From: an uncultured Thiotrichaceae bacterium
GTDB lineage: Bacteria; Pseudomonadota; Gammaproteobacteria; Thiotrichales; Thiotrichaceae
DNA length: 7,129 bases
Direction: 5' to 3'
NCBI GenBank assembly: GCA_902727945.1
Contig: CACVAV010000148.1
Span: 1-7,129, forward strand
The translations under genes were made by a program, and so were the position numbers. The notes under the pieces were generated by a model. The model did not search any database. It was not told the origin of the DNA and saw only the letters and a program-made list of their open reading frames with translations. Shown here in pieces: positions 1 through 6,053 of this stretch; positions within the stretch are counted from its first letter, which is position 1, and every line of letters starts with the position of its first letter.

Positions 1-40
1 GATGGGTCGCGTTTTTTTTGTTGCTAGTCATAAAGATCCC
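1..40. other. Window-edge segment with an 8-T run, possible tail of an upstream terminator
   Basis: A run of eight T residues at 12-19 follows a GC-rich stretch (GGGTCGCG). This would fit the 3' end of an intrinsic terminator whose left arm lies outside the window, closing an upstream gene before the rplM promoter. Only half of any hairpin is visible, so this is a guess. No frame here gives a recognisable protein end. Confidence 0.2.
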
Positions 41-75
41 TTGTTTCCGGTAGTTGATTACCATACAATGCGCGG
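41..75 (+). promoter_or_regulatory. Sigma70 promoter of the rplM-rpsI operon with GC-rich discriminator
   Basis: A -35 element TTGTTT (41-46) and a -10 element TACAAT (64-69) are separated by exactly 17 bp; the -10 matches the TATAAT consensus at five of six positions. The six bases after the -10 (70-75) are GCGCGG, a GC-rich discriminator typical of ribosomal promoters repressed by ppGpp/DksA. Transcription would start near 76-78, leaving a leader of about 43 nt before rplM. The hexamers and spacing are seen directly; stringent control is inferred from the discriminator and the gene type. Confidence 0.65.
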
Positions 76-109
76 TCTAAATTTTCAGATAACTCATAAC
101 ACTCTCTTT

Positions 110-114
110 GGAGA
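110..114 (+). promoter_or_regulatory. Shine-Dalgarno of rplM, which decides the ATG start
   Basis: GGAGA lies 5 nt before the ATG at 120. An in-frame TTG at 108 overlaps this ribosome binding site and has no good site of its own, so ATG 120 is preferred. TCTC at 103-106 can pair with GAGA at 111-114 across a 4-nt loop, which would partly hide the site. In E. coli this operon is autoregulated by L13 at its leader, but the small hairpin here is too weak to claim the same mechanism. Confidence 0.7.
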
Positions 115-119
115 CCGGA

Positions 120-563
120 ATGAAAACATTCAGTGCAAAGCCGGCTGAGGTAAAACGCGATTGGTTCGTTGTTGATGCCGAAGATAAGGCGTTAGGCCGT
201 TTGGCCACAGAAGTTGCCCGGCGTTTGCGTGGAAAACACAAGCCGGAATATACCCCCCATGTCGACACAGGGGATTACATCGTTGTCATTAATGCTGACA
301 AGGTGGCTGTAAGCGGAAATAAAACAACAGATAAAATGTACTACAGACATACCGGTTATATCGGTAATCTGAAGTCATTTAATTTTGAACAGATGCAGGA
401 GCGCGCTCCTGGTCGAGTTGTTGAGCTGGCGGTTAAAGGTATGTTACCTAAAGGCCCATTGGGCCGTGCAATGTACCGCAAATTAAAAGTATACGCAGGC
501 GCGGAGCATAATCATCATGCCCAACAGCCTCAGGTTCTGGAAATCCAGGGAAAAAAGGGTTGA
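120..563 (+). CDS. rplM: 50S ribosomal protein L13
   Basis: This encodes L13, an early-assembling protein of the large ribosomal subunit that binds 23S rRNA. The 147-residue product is close to the usual bacterial length of about 142. It shows the family landmarks in order: the N-terminal W-(F/V)-V-V-D-A segment at 15-20, the ALGRLATEVARRLRGKHKPEYTPH block at 24-47, GDYIVVINADKV near 51-62, and the C-terminal signature KGMLPKGPLGRAMYRKLKVYAG at 106-127. The start at ATG 120 is chosen over an in-frame TTG at 108 because GGAGA sits 5 nt upstream of the ATG and the resulting N-terminus (MKTFSAKP) is the standard one. It is the first gene of an operon with rpsI, 8 nt downstream. The promoter at 41-75 probably ties expression to growth rate. 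Confidence 0.97.
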   Translation: MKTFSAKPAEVKRDWFVVDAEDKALGRLATEVARRLRGKHKPEYTPHVDTGDYIVVINADKVAVSGNKTTDKMYYRHTGYIGNLKSFNFEQMQERAPGRVVELAVKGMLPKGPLGRAMYRKLKVYAGAEHNHHAQQPQVLEIQGKKG

Positions 564-571
564 TATAGATT

Positions 572-964
572 ATGGCTGAATCACAATATTACGGCACGGG
601 TCGTCGCAAATCTTCTTCAGCACGTGTTTTCATGCGTGCAGGTAGCGGTCAAATTACAGTAAATAAGCTGCCTATTGAGCATTTCTTCGGACGTAAGACG
701 GCACAAATGATCGTACGTCAGCCGCTGGACACAGTGGAAATGGCTGAGAAGTTCGATATTAATGTTTCTGTTACCGGTGGTGGTACTACCGGCCAGGCAG
801 GCGCTATCCGTTTAGGTATTTCACGCGCTTTATTGAAATATGATGAAGGCATGCGTGGTGCTTTGAAGAAAGAAGGCTTCCTGACACGTGATGCACGTAA
901 GGTTGAACGTAAGAAAGTGGGTCTGCATAAAGCACGTCGCGCCACTCAGTTCTCCAAGCGTTAA
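572..964 (+). CDS. rpsI: 30S ribosomal protein S9
   Basis: This encodes S9 of the small ribosomal subunit, whose C-terminal tail reaches the P-site tRNA. The 130-residue product has the standard bacterial length. It carries the N-terminal YGTGRRKSSSARVF block (7-20), the signature GGGTTGQAGAIRLGISRALL (69-88) and the basic tail ending GLHKARRATQFSKR, with the terminal Lys-Arg preserved. It starts 8 nt after the rplM stop. Its only purine-rich upstream match, AGGG at 556-559, is 12 nt from the ATG and lies inside the end of rplM, so translation probably depends on coupling to rplM. A strong terminator follows 24 nt after the stop, so the operon appears to be just these two genes. Confidence 0.97.
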   Translation: MAESQYYGTGRRKSSSARVFMRAGSGQITVNKLPIEHFFGRKTAQMIVRQPLDTVEMAEKFDINVSVTGGGTTGQAGAIRLGISRALLKYDEGMRGALKKEGFLTRDARKVERKKVGLHKARRATQFSKR

Positions 965-965
965 T

Positions 966-980
966 CTGCTTTTTCAGCAG
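966..980 (+). repeat. Small hairpin between rpsI stop and terminator
   Basis: CTGCT (966-970) and AGCAG (976-980) form a 5-bp inverted repeat around a 5-nt T-rich loop, directly after the rpsI stop. It has no T tail of its own. It may be a minor stabilising stem at the 3' end of the mRNA or chance. Confidence 0.35.
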
Positions 981-988
981 CTTTCAAC

Positions 989-1026
989 AAAAAAAGCCAC
1001 ACTGCTCTGCAGTTGTGGCTTTTTTT
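989..1026 (+). terminator. Intrinsic terminator of the rplM-rpsI operon
   Basis: GCCACA (996-1001) pairs with TGTGGC (1014-1019). CTGC (1002-1005) pairs with GCAG (1009-1012) around a 3-nt TCT loop, with one bulged T at 1013. The stem is flanked by seven A (989-995) and seven T (1020-1026), so it can extend further and gives a U tract on the + strand. The A/T symmetry means it could also work for transcription arriving on the - strand. Confidence 0.93.
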
Positions 1027-1066
1027 GTGTTCTAATTTCTATTCTGGAATATTGTCAATAAAAGCA

Positions 1067-1071
1067 TAAGG
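1067..1071 (+). promoter_or_regulatory. Shine-Dalgarno of the porin gene
   Basis: TAAGG lies 5 nt before the ATG at 1077 and supports that start. In the 50 bases between the terminator and this site I see only a weak promoter candidate (TTGTGT at 1025-1030, 17 bp, AATATT at 1048-1053), too poor to annotate. A short palindrome, TATTG-T-CAATA, sits at 1050-1060. Confidence 0.6.
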
Positions 1072-1076
1072 TTTAT

Positions 1077-1994
1077 ATGGCTAAAATAGTAGGTGTTGTG
1101 ATGGCTGTGGGAGTGCTGATGTCTGGCTCTGTCCATGCTGAGCCGATATTATTTGGTCAATTAAGAGCAGATTATGGTTTTGTGGATGATGGTAGTGGCA
1201 GACACTACCGGTTTAATGAGCAAGGCTCCCGTCTGGGGTTTAAGGGCTCATCCTTTATCAATCAGCACTATGAATTCACCTACATAGCAGAGGCGGAGTC
1301 TGATATTGCCGGTAATGATGAAATCTTCAGTGAAGTCAGGCAGGCCTGGATCGGTATCCGTAGTCGTAGTGCTGCTGGTGGCGAGTTGCGGGCGGGGCGT
1401 CATCTGAGTCCGGCACGGGTTTCTGTGGTGCCAGTGGATATATTTGTTAATCAGGCTGCGGATCAGCGTAAAATTCTTGAGTCCGATACGGTGCTTGAAA
1501 AAAGTGTTGTTTACCTGAATCGTATTAATGAGTTTGCTTACGCTGTCGCGCTTTCGACGGATAGTGCTAATGAGCATACCGCAACAGATTTTCTGATTAA
1601 CTATAATAATGAAACCACCTATATTGCTGCCGCTTATCTAAAGGGCTATGACCAGCAACGTGTCTCCCGTCTTGCCGCTACCTATTTGTTCCCCGAGGGT
1701 CATAAACTGGGTTTGGCTTTTGAGTACCTCGACAATAAAGGCGTGGGTGATAGTCATAAAGCCTTTGTTGTGAGCGCTGGTTATCGCTTGGATGAGAATA
1801 AGCGGGTGAAGTTGCAGTACGGTATGAATAAGTCTTCTTCAGGCGGTCAGGCGGAAACATTGTTTGGCATTGGCGTGGATTTTGATCTGTCGGCGAATAC
1901 TACTTTGCAGTTTCAGTATTCTACTAACAGGCATCTGGATCACGCTGATGAAAAAGAGACGTCGGTGACAGTCGGTGTCGTTTATGATTTTTAG
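1077..1994 (+). CDS. Small outer-membrane porin (general Gram-negative porin family)
   Basis: This is a predicted trimeric beta-barrel porin for passive diffusion of small solutes across the outer membrane. Residues 1-21 form a signal peptide: Lys3, a hydrophobic core to about 15, then a V-H-A cleavage site before Glu22. The mature start (ILFGQLRADYGFVDDG) and GSRLGFKGS at 50-58 match the first strands of general porins. The block EVRQAWIGI...GGELRAGRHLSP (86-112) matches the usual QAFVGL...G-G-R-GRQ..P pattern. Residues from about 113 to 145 would form the constriction loop L3. Later segments alternate hydrophobic and polar residues with aromatic girdles, and the protein ends VGVVYDF, the terminal Phe recognised by the BAM complex. 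At 305 residues (284 mature) it is shorter than the usual 330-400, so it has trimmed loops or fewer strands. It stands alone between the ribosomal terminator and the oxidoreductase. Substrate and subfamily cannot be told from sequence by eye. Confidence 0.85.
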   Translation: MAKIVGVVMAVGVLMSGSVHAEPILFGQLRADYGFVDDGSGRHYRFNEQGSRLGFKGSSFINQHYEFTYIAEAESDIAGNDEIFSEVRQAWIGIRSRSAAGGELRAGRHLSPARVSVVPVDIFVNQAADQRKILESDTVLEKSVVYLNRINEFAYAVALSTDSANEHTATDFLINYNNETTYIAAAYLKGYDQQRVSRLAATYLFPEGHKLGLAFEYLDNKGVGDSHKAFVVSAGYRLDENKRVKLQYGMNKSSSGGQAETLFGIGVDFDLSANTTLQFQYSTNRHLDHADEKETSVTVGVVYDF

Positions 1995-2033
1995 TGCTGT
2001 CCTTTTATCCGCTTGAAGAGAAAATGCCAGCTT

Positions 2034-2063
2034 TTCCAATGTATTCCGTTTACTTTCAATAAT
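2034..2063 (+). promoter_or_regulatory. Candidate promoter for the oxidoreductase-glgC operon
   Basis: AATAAT at 2058-2063 matches the -10 consensus at five of six positions. TTCCAA at 2034-2039 is a weak -35 (three of six) with an 18-bp spacer. Transcription would start near 2070, giving a leader of about 68 nt. The inverted repeat at 2068-2090 would then cover the start site. This is an AT-rich region where chance matches are common. Confidence 0.3.
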
Positions 2064-2067
2064 ACCA

Positions 2068-2090
2068 TGAAAAAAATGCAGTATTTTTCA
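2068..2090. promoter_or_regulatory. Perfect inverted repeat TGAAAAA-N9-TTTTTCA, candidate operator
   Basis: TGAAAAA (2068-2074) and TTTTTCA (2084-2090) are exact reverse complements separated by 9 bp, a span of 23 bp that fits a dimeric regulator on one DNA face. As RNA the arms can pair as 6 bp, then 3 more (CAT 2066-2068 with ATG 2091-2093) past a bulged A, but no U tract follows, so it is not a terminator. It lies 47 bp before the oxidoreductase start and just after the candidate -10. The arms are AT-rich, so chance is possible. I cannot assign a regulator. Confidence 0.35.
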
Positions 2091-2137
2091 ATGTTGCAGT
2101 GCGTTAAACTCTGAACCTTTAGCAAGTAACGGACGTT

Positions 2138-5100
2138 ATGACTGCCTCAATACCTGCAAGCGCATTATCTTCTTTACATCCTGTGCGGCCACCTAGTCGG
2201 GAAATTCCTTACAACTACACCTCCTTTTCTGATAAGGAAATTGTGTTACGGATTCTGGGCGAGCGGGCTTATGAGTTGCTCCAACTGCTAAGTGATGAGC
2301 GTGAAACCGGTATTTCCTCACACATGTTGCTGGAAATGTTGGGTGATATGTGGGTGGTGACCCGTAATCCTTATATTCAGGATGATTTATTAGAAAACCC
2401 GAAACGTCAGCGGTCATTACTGGAAACATTGCGTGGTCGTCTGGAATCAATTCAGGACAGGGCGAAAAATAATCCATTAACTTTAGAACTGCTGAGTATT
2501 GCGCAACTGGCGCTGAAAAAGTTTGCTGATTCATTCGCTACTCATACCGATTTGCGTCGCCGTGCGCGGAAGCGCTTGGGGAAAATAACCCGTAAAGATA
2601 ATATCCAGTTTGATGGTCTGGCGCGTGTTTCACATGTGACGGATGCCACGGATTGGCGTGTTGAGCTGCCTTTTGTGGTGTTGACGCCGGATACTGAGGA
2701 AGAAATGGCGGCATTGGTGCAGTGTTGTATCCAATTGGGCCTGACCGTCATTCCACGGGGCGGTGGTACAGGTTATACCGGTGGCAGCGTGCCGCTGGAT
2801 GAGCTGAGTGCGGTGATTAACACCGAGAAGCTGGAAGCTATCGGTGAGATTGATTACCGTGCCGAATTGCCGGGGGGTGTGAAGCCTAAGAATGACTTGC
2901 CGGGTATTCCGGTAGTGCGCAGTAGTGCCGGTGTGGTTACCCAGCGGATTTCTGAGCTGGCACAAAAACACGGGCTGGTGTTTGCGGTTGATCCTACTTC
3001 CCAAAGTGCTTCTACCATTGGTGGTAATATTGCTATGAATGCGGGTGGCAAGAAGGCGGTGTTGTGGGGCACGGCGCTGGATAACTTGCTGTCATGGCGC
3101 ATGGTGACGCCTGATTCTGAATGGCTGGAAATAACACGAATTAATCATAATCTGGGTAAAATTCACGATCAGCAGCAGGTGCAGTTTTCGGTGCAGCGTT
3201 TTGAGCATGATGGCAAGACGCCGAAGGGCGAAGCGGAACTGCTGGAATTTGAGGGGCGTTACTTTCGCAAAGAAGGCTTAGGTAAGGACGTTACCAATAA
3301 GTTTTTGGGCGGCTTACCGGGAATTCAGAAAGAAGGTTGTGATGGCCTGATCACTTCCGGTGAATTTATTCTGCACCAGATGCCAACACAGGTTCGTACG
3401 GTGTGCATGGAATTCTATGGCACTGATCTGCATGAAGCGGTGCCTGCGATTGTTGAAGCGAAATCCTATATCGATAACCTGGACGATGTATTGTTATCCG
3501 GTTTGGAGCATCTGGATGAGCGCTATGTTAAGGCCGTAAAATACACACCGAAAGGTGCTCGTGGTTCGATTCCGAAGATGGTGTTGTTGGCTGATCTGGT
3601 GGGTGAGAACGAAGAGTCGGTGGCGAAAGCGGCGGCAGAAATGGTACGCCTGGCGAATGCACGGAATGGTGAAGGTTACATTGCAGTAAGCCCTGAGGCA
3701 CGCCGTCAATTCTGGGCGGATCGTTCGCGTACAGCAGCGATTGCGGCGCATACCAATGCCTTTAAAATCAATGAAGATGTGGTTATCCCGCTGCATAATT
3801 TGGCACCTTATACCGAAGGCATTGAAAGCATTAATGTTCATCAGTCGATGCGCAATAAGTTGAAAATGGTGAGTGCTGTCCTGGAGTGCTTGCAGGGTGA
3901 TTTGCCTGAGCTGCGTAATGTGCCGGACTATGAAGATAGTGATGAACGTGAGTCGATGCTGGTGGCAAAAAAGGCCCATGCGGTGGCTTATCTATCAGGT
4001 GTTAAAGCACGTTGGGAACAGTTATTAACTAACTTCGATGCACCCGCAGCTGCCCATCAGGATTTGTTGGATGATAATGCTAAGTCAGCGCAGCGTGAGG
4101 GTGACCGTGTTATTGACTTACTGTTGCGTCATGATCAGCGGATTTCTTACCGTAAAGAGGTTGAAAAGCCACTCAAAGCGATGTTTGTCGGGCGTGAGCT
4201 GAGCCCATTGCGTGATAAGTTTGACCAGATTCACAAGAAACTGCGCTCAGGACGTTTATTTGTGGCACTGCACATGCACGCTGGTGATGGCAATGTGCAT
4301 ACTAATATTCCGGTGAATTCTAATGACTATGAAATGATGCATGAGGCTGAGCGCATTGTTGATCAGGTGATGGTGCTGGCGCGTAGTCTGGAGGGTGTTA
4401 TCTCTGGTGAGCATGGTATTGGTTTGACTAAGTATCAGTATCTGGATGAGCGTGAAATCAATGAATTCAGAGATTACAAGGACGCAGTTGATCCGGCAGG
4501 GAATTTTAATCGTGGTAAGTTGATGCCGGGCAGTGGTTTGCAGAATGCTTATACGCCGTCATTGCGGTTGGTTGAGCGGGAAGCTTTATTGCTGGAGAAT
4601 AATGATCTTGGTGCATTGAATGCTTCGATCAAGGATTGTCTGCGTTGCGGCAAATGTAAGCCGGTGTGTAATACGCATATTCCCCGTGCGAACTTATTGT
4701 ATTCGCCCCGAAATAAGATTCTGGCGACTGGCTTGATGATTGAGGCCTTTCTTTATGAAGAGCAAACCCGTCGCGGAATTTCATTACGTCATTTTGATGA
4801 AATGAATGATGTGGCTGATCATTGTACAGTGTGTCATAAATGCCTGAATCCTTGTCCGGTGAATATTGATTTCGGGGAAGTTAGTGTACAGATGCGTAGT
4901 ATTCTGCGTGATCAGGGCAAAAAGAAAGCCAGTCCGGTGACCTGGGCATCAATGCTGTTCCTGAACATTAAAGATCCTGCTCAGATTAAACTGATGCGCG
5001 CAGGAATGATTCAGTTCGGTTTTAAAGCTCAGCGTTTAGCGTATAAGGCTGCGAAGCGTTTTGGTTTGTTAGGCAAGAAAGACAGTATTCCAGCCGCGAC

Positions 5101-6043
5101 AGTGGGTAAGCCTGCGATTAAGGAGCAGGTGATTCAGTTTGTGAAGAAGCCATTGCCAATGGGTATTCCGACTAAAACCACACGTGCCATGTTAGGTCTG
5201 GAAGATGAGCAGGTGGTGCCGGTATTGCGGGACGCGTCGAAGCCAAAAGGTGATGCGGTTTTCTATTTTCCGGGTTGTGGCTCTGAGCGCTTGTTTAGTC
5301 AGGTTGGTTTGGCGACGTTGGCGATGCTTTATGAAACGGGCGCTACTACGGTGTTACCGCCCGGTTATTTGTGTTGTGGGTATCCGCAGAATGCGAGTGG
5401 TGACACGAAAAAAGGTGGTGAGATTTCTACGGAAAACCGCGTGTTATTTCACCGGATTGCCGGTGCGCTGAAATACCTGGATATTAAAACAGTGGTAGTG
5501 TCTTGTGGTACTTGCATGGATCAGTTGCTGAAGTACGAATTTGATCGTATTTTTCCTGGTTGTCGTTTGCTGGATATTCATGAGTACCTGTTGGAAAAGG
5601 ATGTCAAGCTAGGTGAAGTGGAAGGCGTGCAGTATATGTATCATGACCCTTGTCACTCACCGATGAAGACTTACTCGCCGATGAAAGTGGTCTCTGAGCT
5701 GACAGGTAAGGATGTTGTGCTGAGTGATCGTTGTTGTGGTGAGGCGGGTACGTTTGCGGTGAGTCGCCCTGATATTGCCAGCCAGTTGCGTTTCCGTAAG
5801 GATGAAAGTCTGCGTGAAGGGATTGTTGAGCTGACCGGCGCTGATACCGCTGTGAATGGCAATGTAAAGTTGCTAACTTCCTGTCCGGCTTGTCAGCAAG
5901 GCTTGTCGCGTTATAGCGATGACACCGGTTTGGAAACGGATTATATTGTGGTGGAAATGGCGAATCATTTGCTGGGTGAACATTGGCAGAAGGCATTTGT
6001 TGAGAAAGCCACTCATGGCGGGATTGAGAAGGTGTTGTTGTAA
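2138..6043 (+). CDS. Multidomain FAD-linked oxidase / 4Fe-4S / double-CCG oxidoreductase (probable D-2-hydroxyacid dehydrogenase type)
   Basis: This 1301-residue protein fuses a GlcD-like flavin half with a GlcF/HdrD-like iron-sulfur half. Order: N-terminal domain about 20-145, from memory resembling DUF3683; FAD_binding_4 about 170-415, with PRGGGTGYTGG at 206-216 and TIGGNIAMNAGGKK at 293-306; FAD-oxidase_C to about 797, with WADR at 526-529, HAGDGNVH at 714-721 and SGEHGIG at 756-762; 4Fe-4S motifs C834/C837/C840/C844 and C896/C899/C902/C906; a basic linker 925-1035, perhaps DUF3400; CCG motif one C1047, C1079-C1080, C1123, C1126; CCG motif two C1172, C1199-C1200, C1249, C1252. His714, His721 and Glu758 match the metal site of D-2-hydroxyglutarate and D-lactate dehydrogenases. 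It probably oxidises a 2-hydroxyacid in the cytoplasm and passes electrons through its clusters, possibly to quinone. Substrate is unknown. There is no signal peptide or clear membrane span. The frame is intact. A weak AACGGA sits 4 nt before the ATG. The stop overlaps the glgC ribosome binding site. Confidence 0.9.
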   Translation: MTASIPASALSSLHPVRPPSREIPYNYTSFSDKEIVLRILGERAYELLQLLSDERETGISSHMLLEMLGDMWVVTRNPYIQDDLLENPKRQRSLLETLRGRLESIQDRAKNNPLTLELLSIAQLALKKFADSFATHTDLRRRARKRLGKITRKDNIQFDGLARVSHVTDATDWRVELPFVVLTPDTEEEMAALVQCCIQLGLTVIPRGGGTGYTGGSVPLDELSAVINTEKLEAIGEIDYRAELPGGVKPKNDLPGIPVVRSSAGVVTQRISELAQKHGLVFAVDPTSQSASTIGGNIAMNAGGKKAVLWGTALDNLLSWRMVTPDSEWLEITRINHNLGKIHDQQQVQFSVQRFEHDGKTPKGEAELLEFEGRYFRKEGLGKDVTNKFLGGLPGIQKEGCDGLITSGEFILHQMPTQVRTVCMEFYGTDLHEAVPAIVEAKSYIDNLDDVLLSGLEHLDERYVKAVKYTPKGARGSIPKMVLLADLVGENEESVAKAAAEMVRLANARNGEGYIAVSPEARRQFWADRSRTAAIAAHTNAFKINEDVVIPLHNLAPYTEGIESINVHQSMRNKLKMVSAVLECLQGDLPELRNVPDYEDSDERESMLVAKKAHAVAYLSGVKARWEQLLTNFDAPAAAHQDLLDDNAKSAQREGDRVIDLLLRHDQRISYRKEVEKPLKAMFVGRELSPLRDKFDQIHKKLRSGRLFVALHMHAGDGNVHTNIPVNSNDYEMMHEAERIVDQVMVLARSLEGVISGEHGIGLTKYQYLDEREINEFRDYKDAVDPAGNFNRGKLMPGSGLQNAYTPSLRLVEREALLLENNDLGALNASIKDCLRCGKCKPVCNTHIPRANLLYSPRNKILATGLMIEAFLYEEQTRRGISLRHFDEMNDVADHCTVCHKCLNPCPVNIDFGEVSVQMRSILRDQGKKKASPVTWASMLFLNIKDPAQIKLMRAGMIQFGFKAQRLAYKAAKRFGLLGKKDSIPAATVGKPAIKEQVIQFVKKPLPMGIPTKTTRAMLGLEDEQVVPVLRDASKPKGDAVFYFPGCGSERLFSQVGLATLAMLYETGATTVLPPGYLCCGYPQNASGDTKKGGEISTENRVLFHRIAGALKYLDIKTVVVSCGTCMDQLLKYEFDRIFPGCRLLDIHEYLLEKDVKLGEVEGVQYMYHDPCHSPMKTYSPMKVVSELTGKDVVLSDRCCGEAGTFAVSRPDIASQLRFRKDESLREGIVELTGADTAVNGNVKLLTSCPACQQGLSRYSDDTGLETDYIVVEMANHLLGEHWQKAFVEKATHGGIEKVLL

Positions 6044-6047
6044 GGAG
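6041..6047 (+). promoter_or_regulatory. Strong Shine-Dalgarno of glgC overlapping the upstream stop codon
   Basis: TAAGGAG is a full match to the anti-Shine-Dalgarno core. Its first three bases are the TAA stop of the oxidoreductase. It lies 6 nt before ATG 6054 and fixes that start. The arrangement means a ribosome ending the upstream gene is placed directly on the glgC site, so coupling is likely. Confidence 0.85.
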
Positions 6048-6053
6048 TTTCAA

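Noticed and set aside
108..119. In-frame TTG start giving a four-residue longer L13
   Set aside because: It overlaps the GGAGA ribosome binding site of the ATG at 120, and the ATG gives the standard L13 N-terminus.
2..150. Short + strand open frame (about 48 codons) starting at the ATG at position 2
   Set aside because: It runs across the promoter and into rplM out of frame, has no visible ribosome binding site and no recognisable sequence.
1995..2065. Possible terminator after the porin gene
   Set aside because: No stem of useful length followed by a T run could be found, so read-through into the next gene cannot be excluded, but no feature is supported.
2094..2122. TTGCAG as a -35 element for the oxidoreductase
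   Set aside because: At a 17-bp spacing the -10 would be CTTTAG, a poor match, and it would leave a leader shorter than 15 nt.
2102..2131. CGTTA...TAACG inverted repeat reaching the oxidoreductase ribosome binding site
   Set aside because: Only 5-bp arms with a 20-nt gap; expected by chance in such a stretch.
3494..3979. 161-codon open frame on the - strand inside the oxidoreductase gene
   Set aside because: It is fully antisense to conserved FAD-oxidase sequence, is rich in His, Arg, Thr and Ile as expected of a shadow frame, and resembles no family.
5205..5471. 88-codon open frame on the + strand inside the oxidoreductase gene
   Set aside because: It is out of frame with the conserved first CCG motif and gives an Arg/Cys/Val-rich translation typical of a shifted frame.
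2138..6043. Frameshift or artificial joining of separate glcD-like and glcF-like genes
   Set aside because: The frame is open throughout, with every flavin, 4Fe-4S and CCG motif in order, so a natural fusion is the simplest reading.
5604..6053. 149-codon open frame on the - strand over the second CCG motif and glgC junction
   Set aside because: It is the reverse of a conserved coding region, with Ser/Pro/His-rich low-complexity translation.
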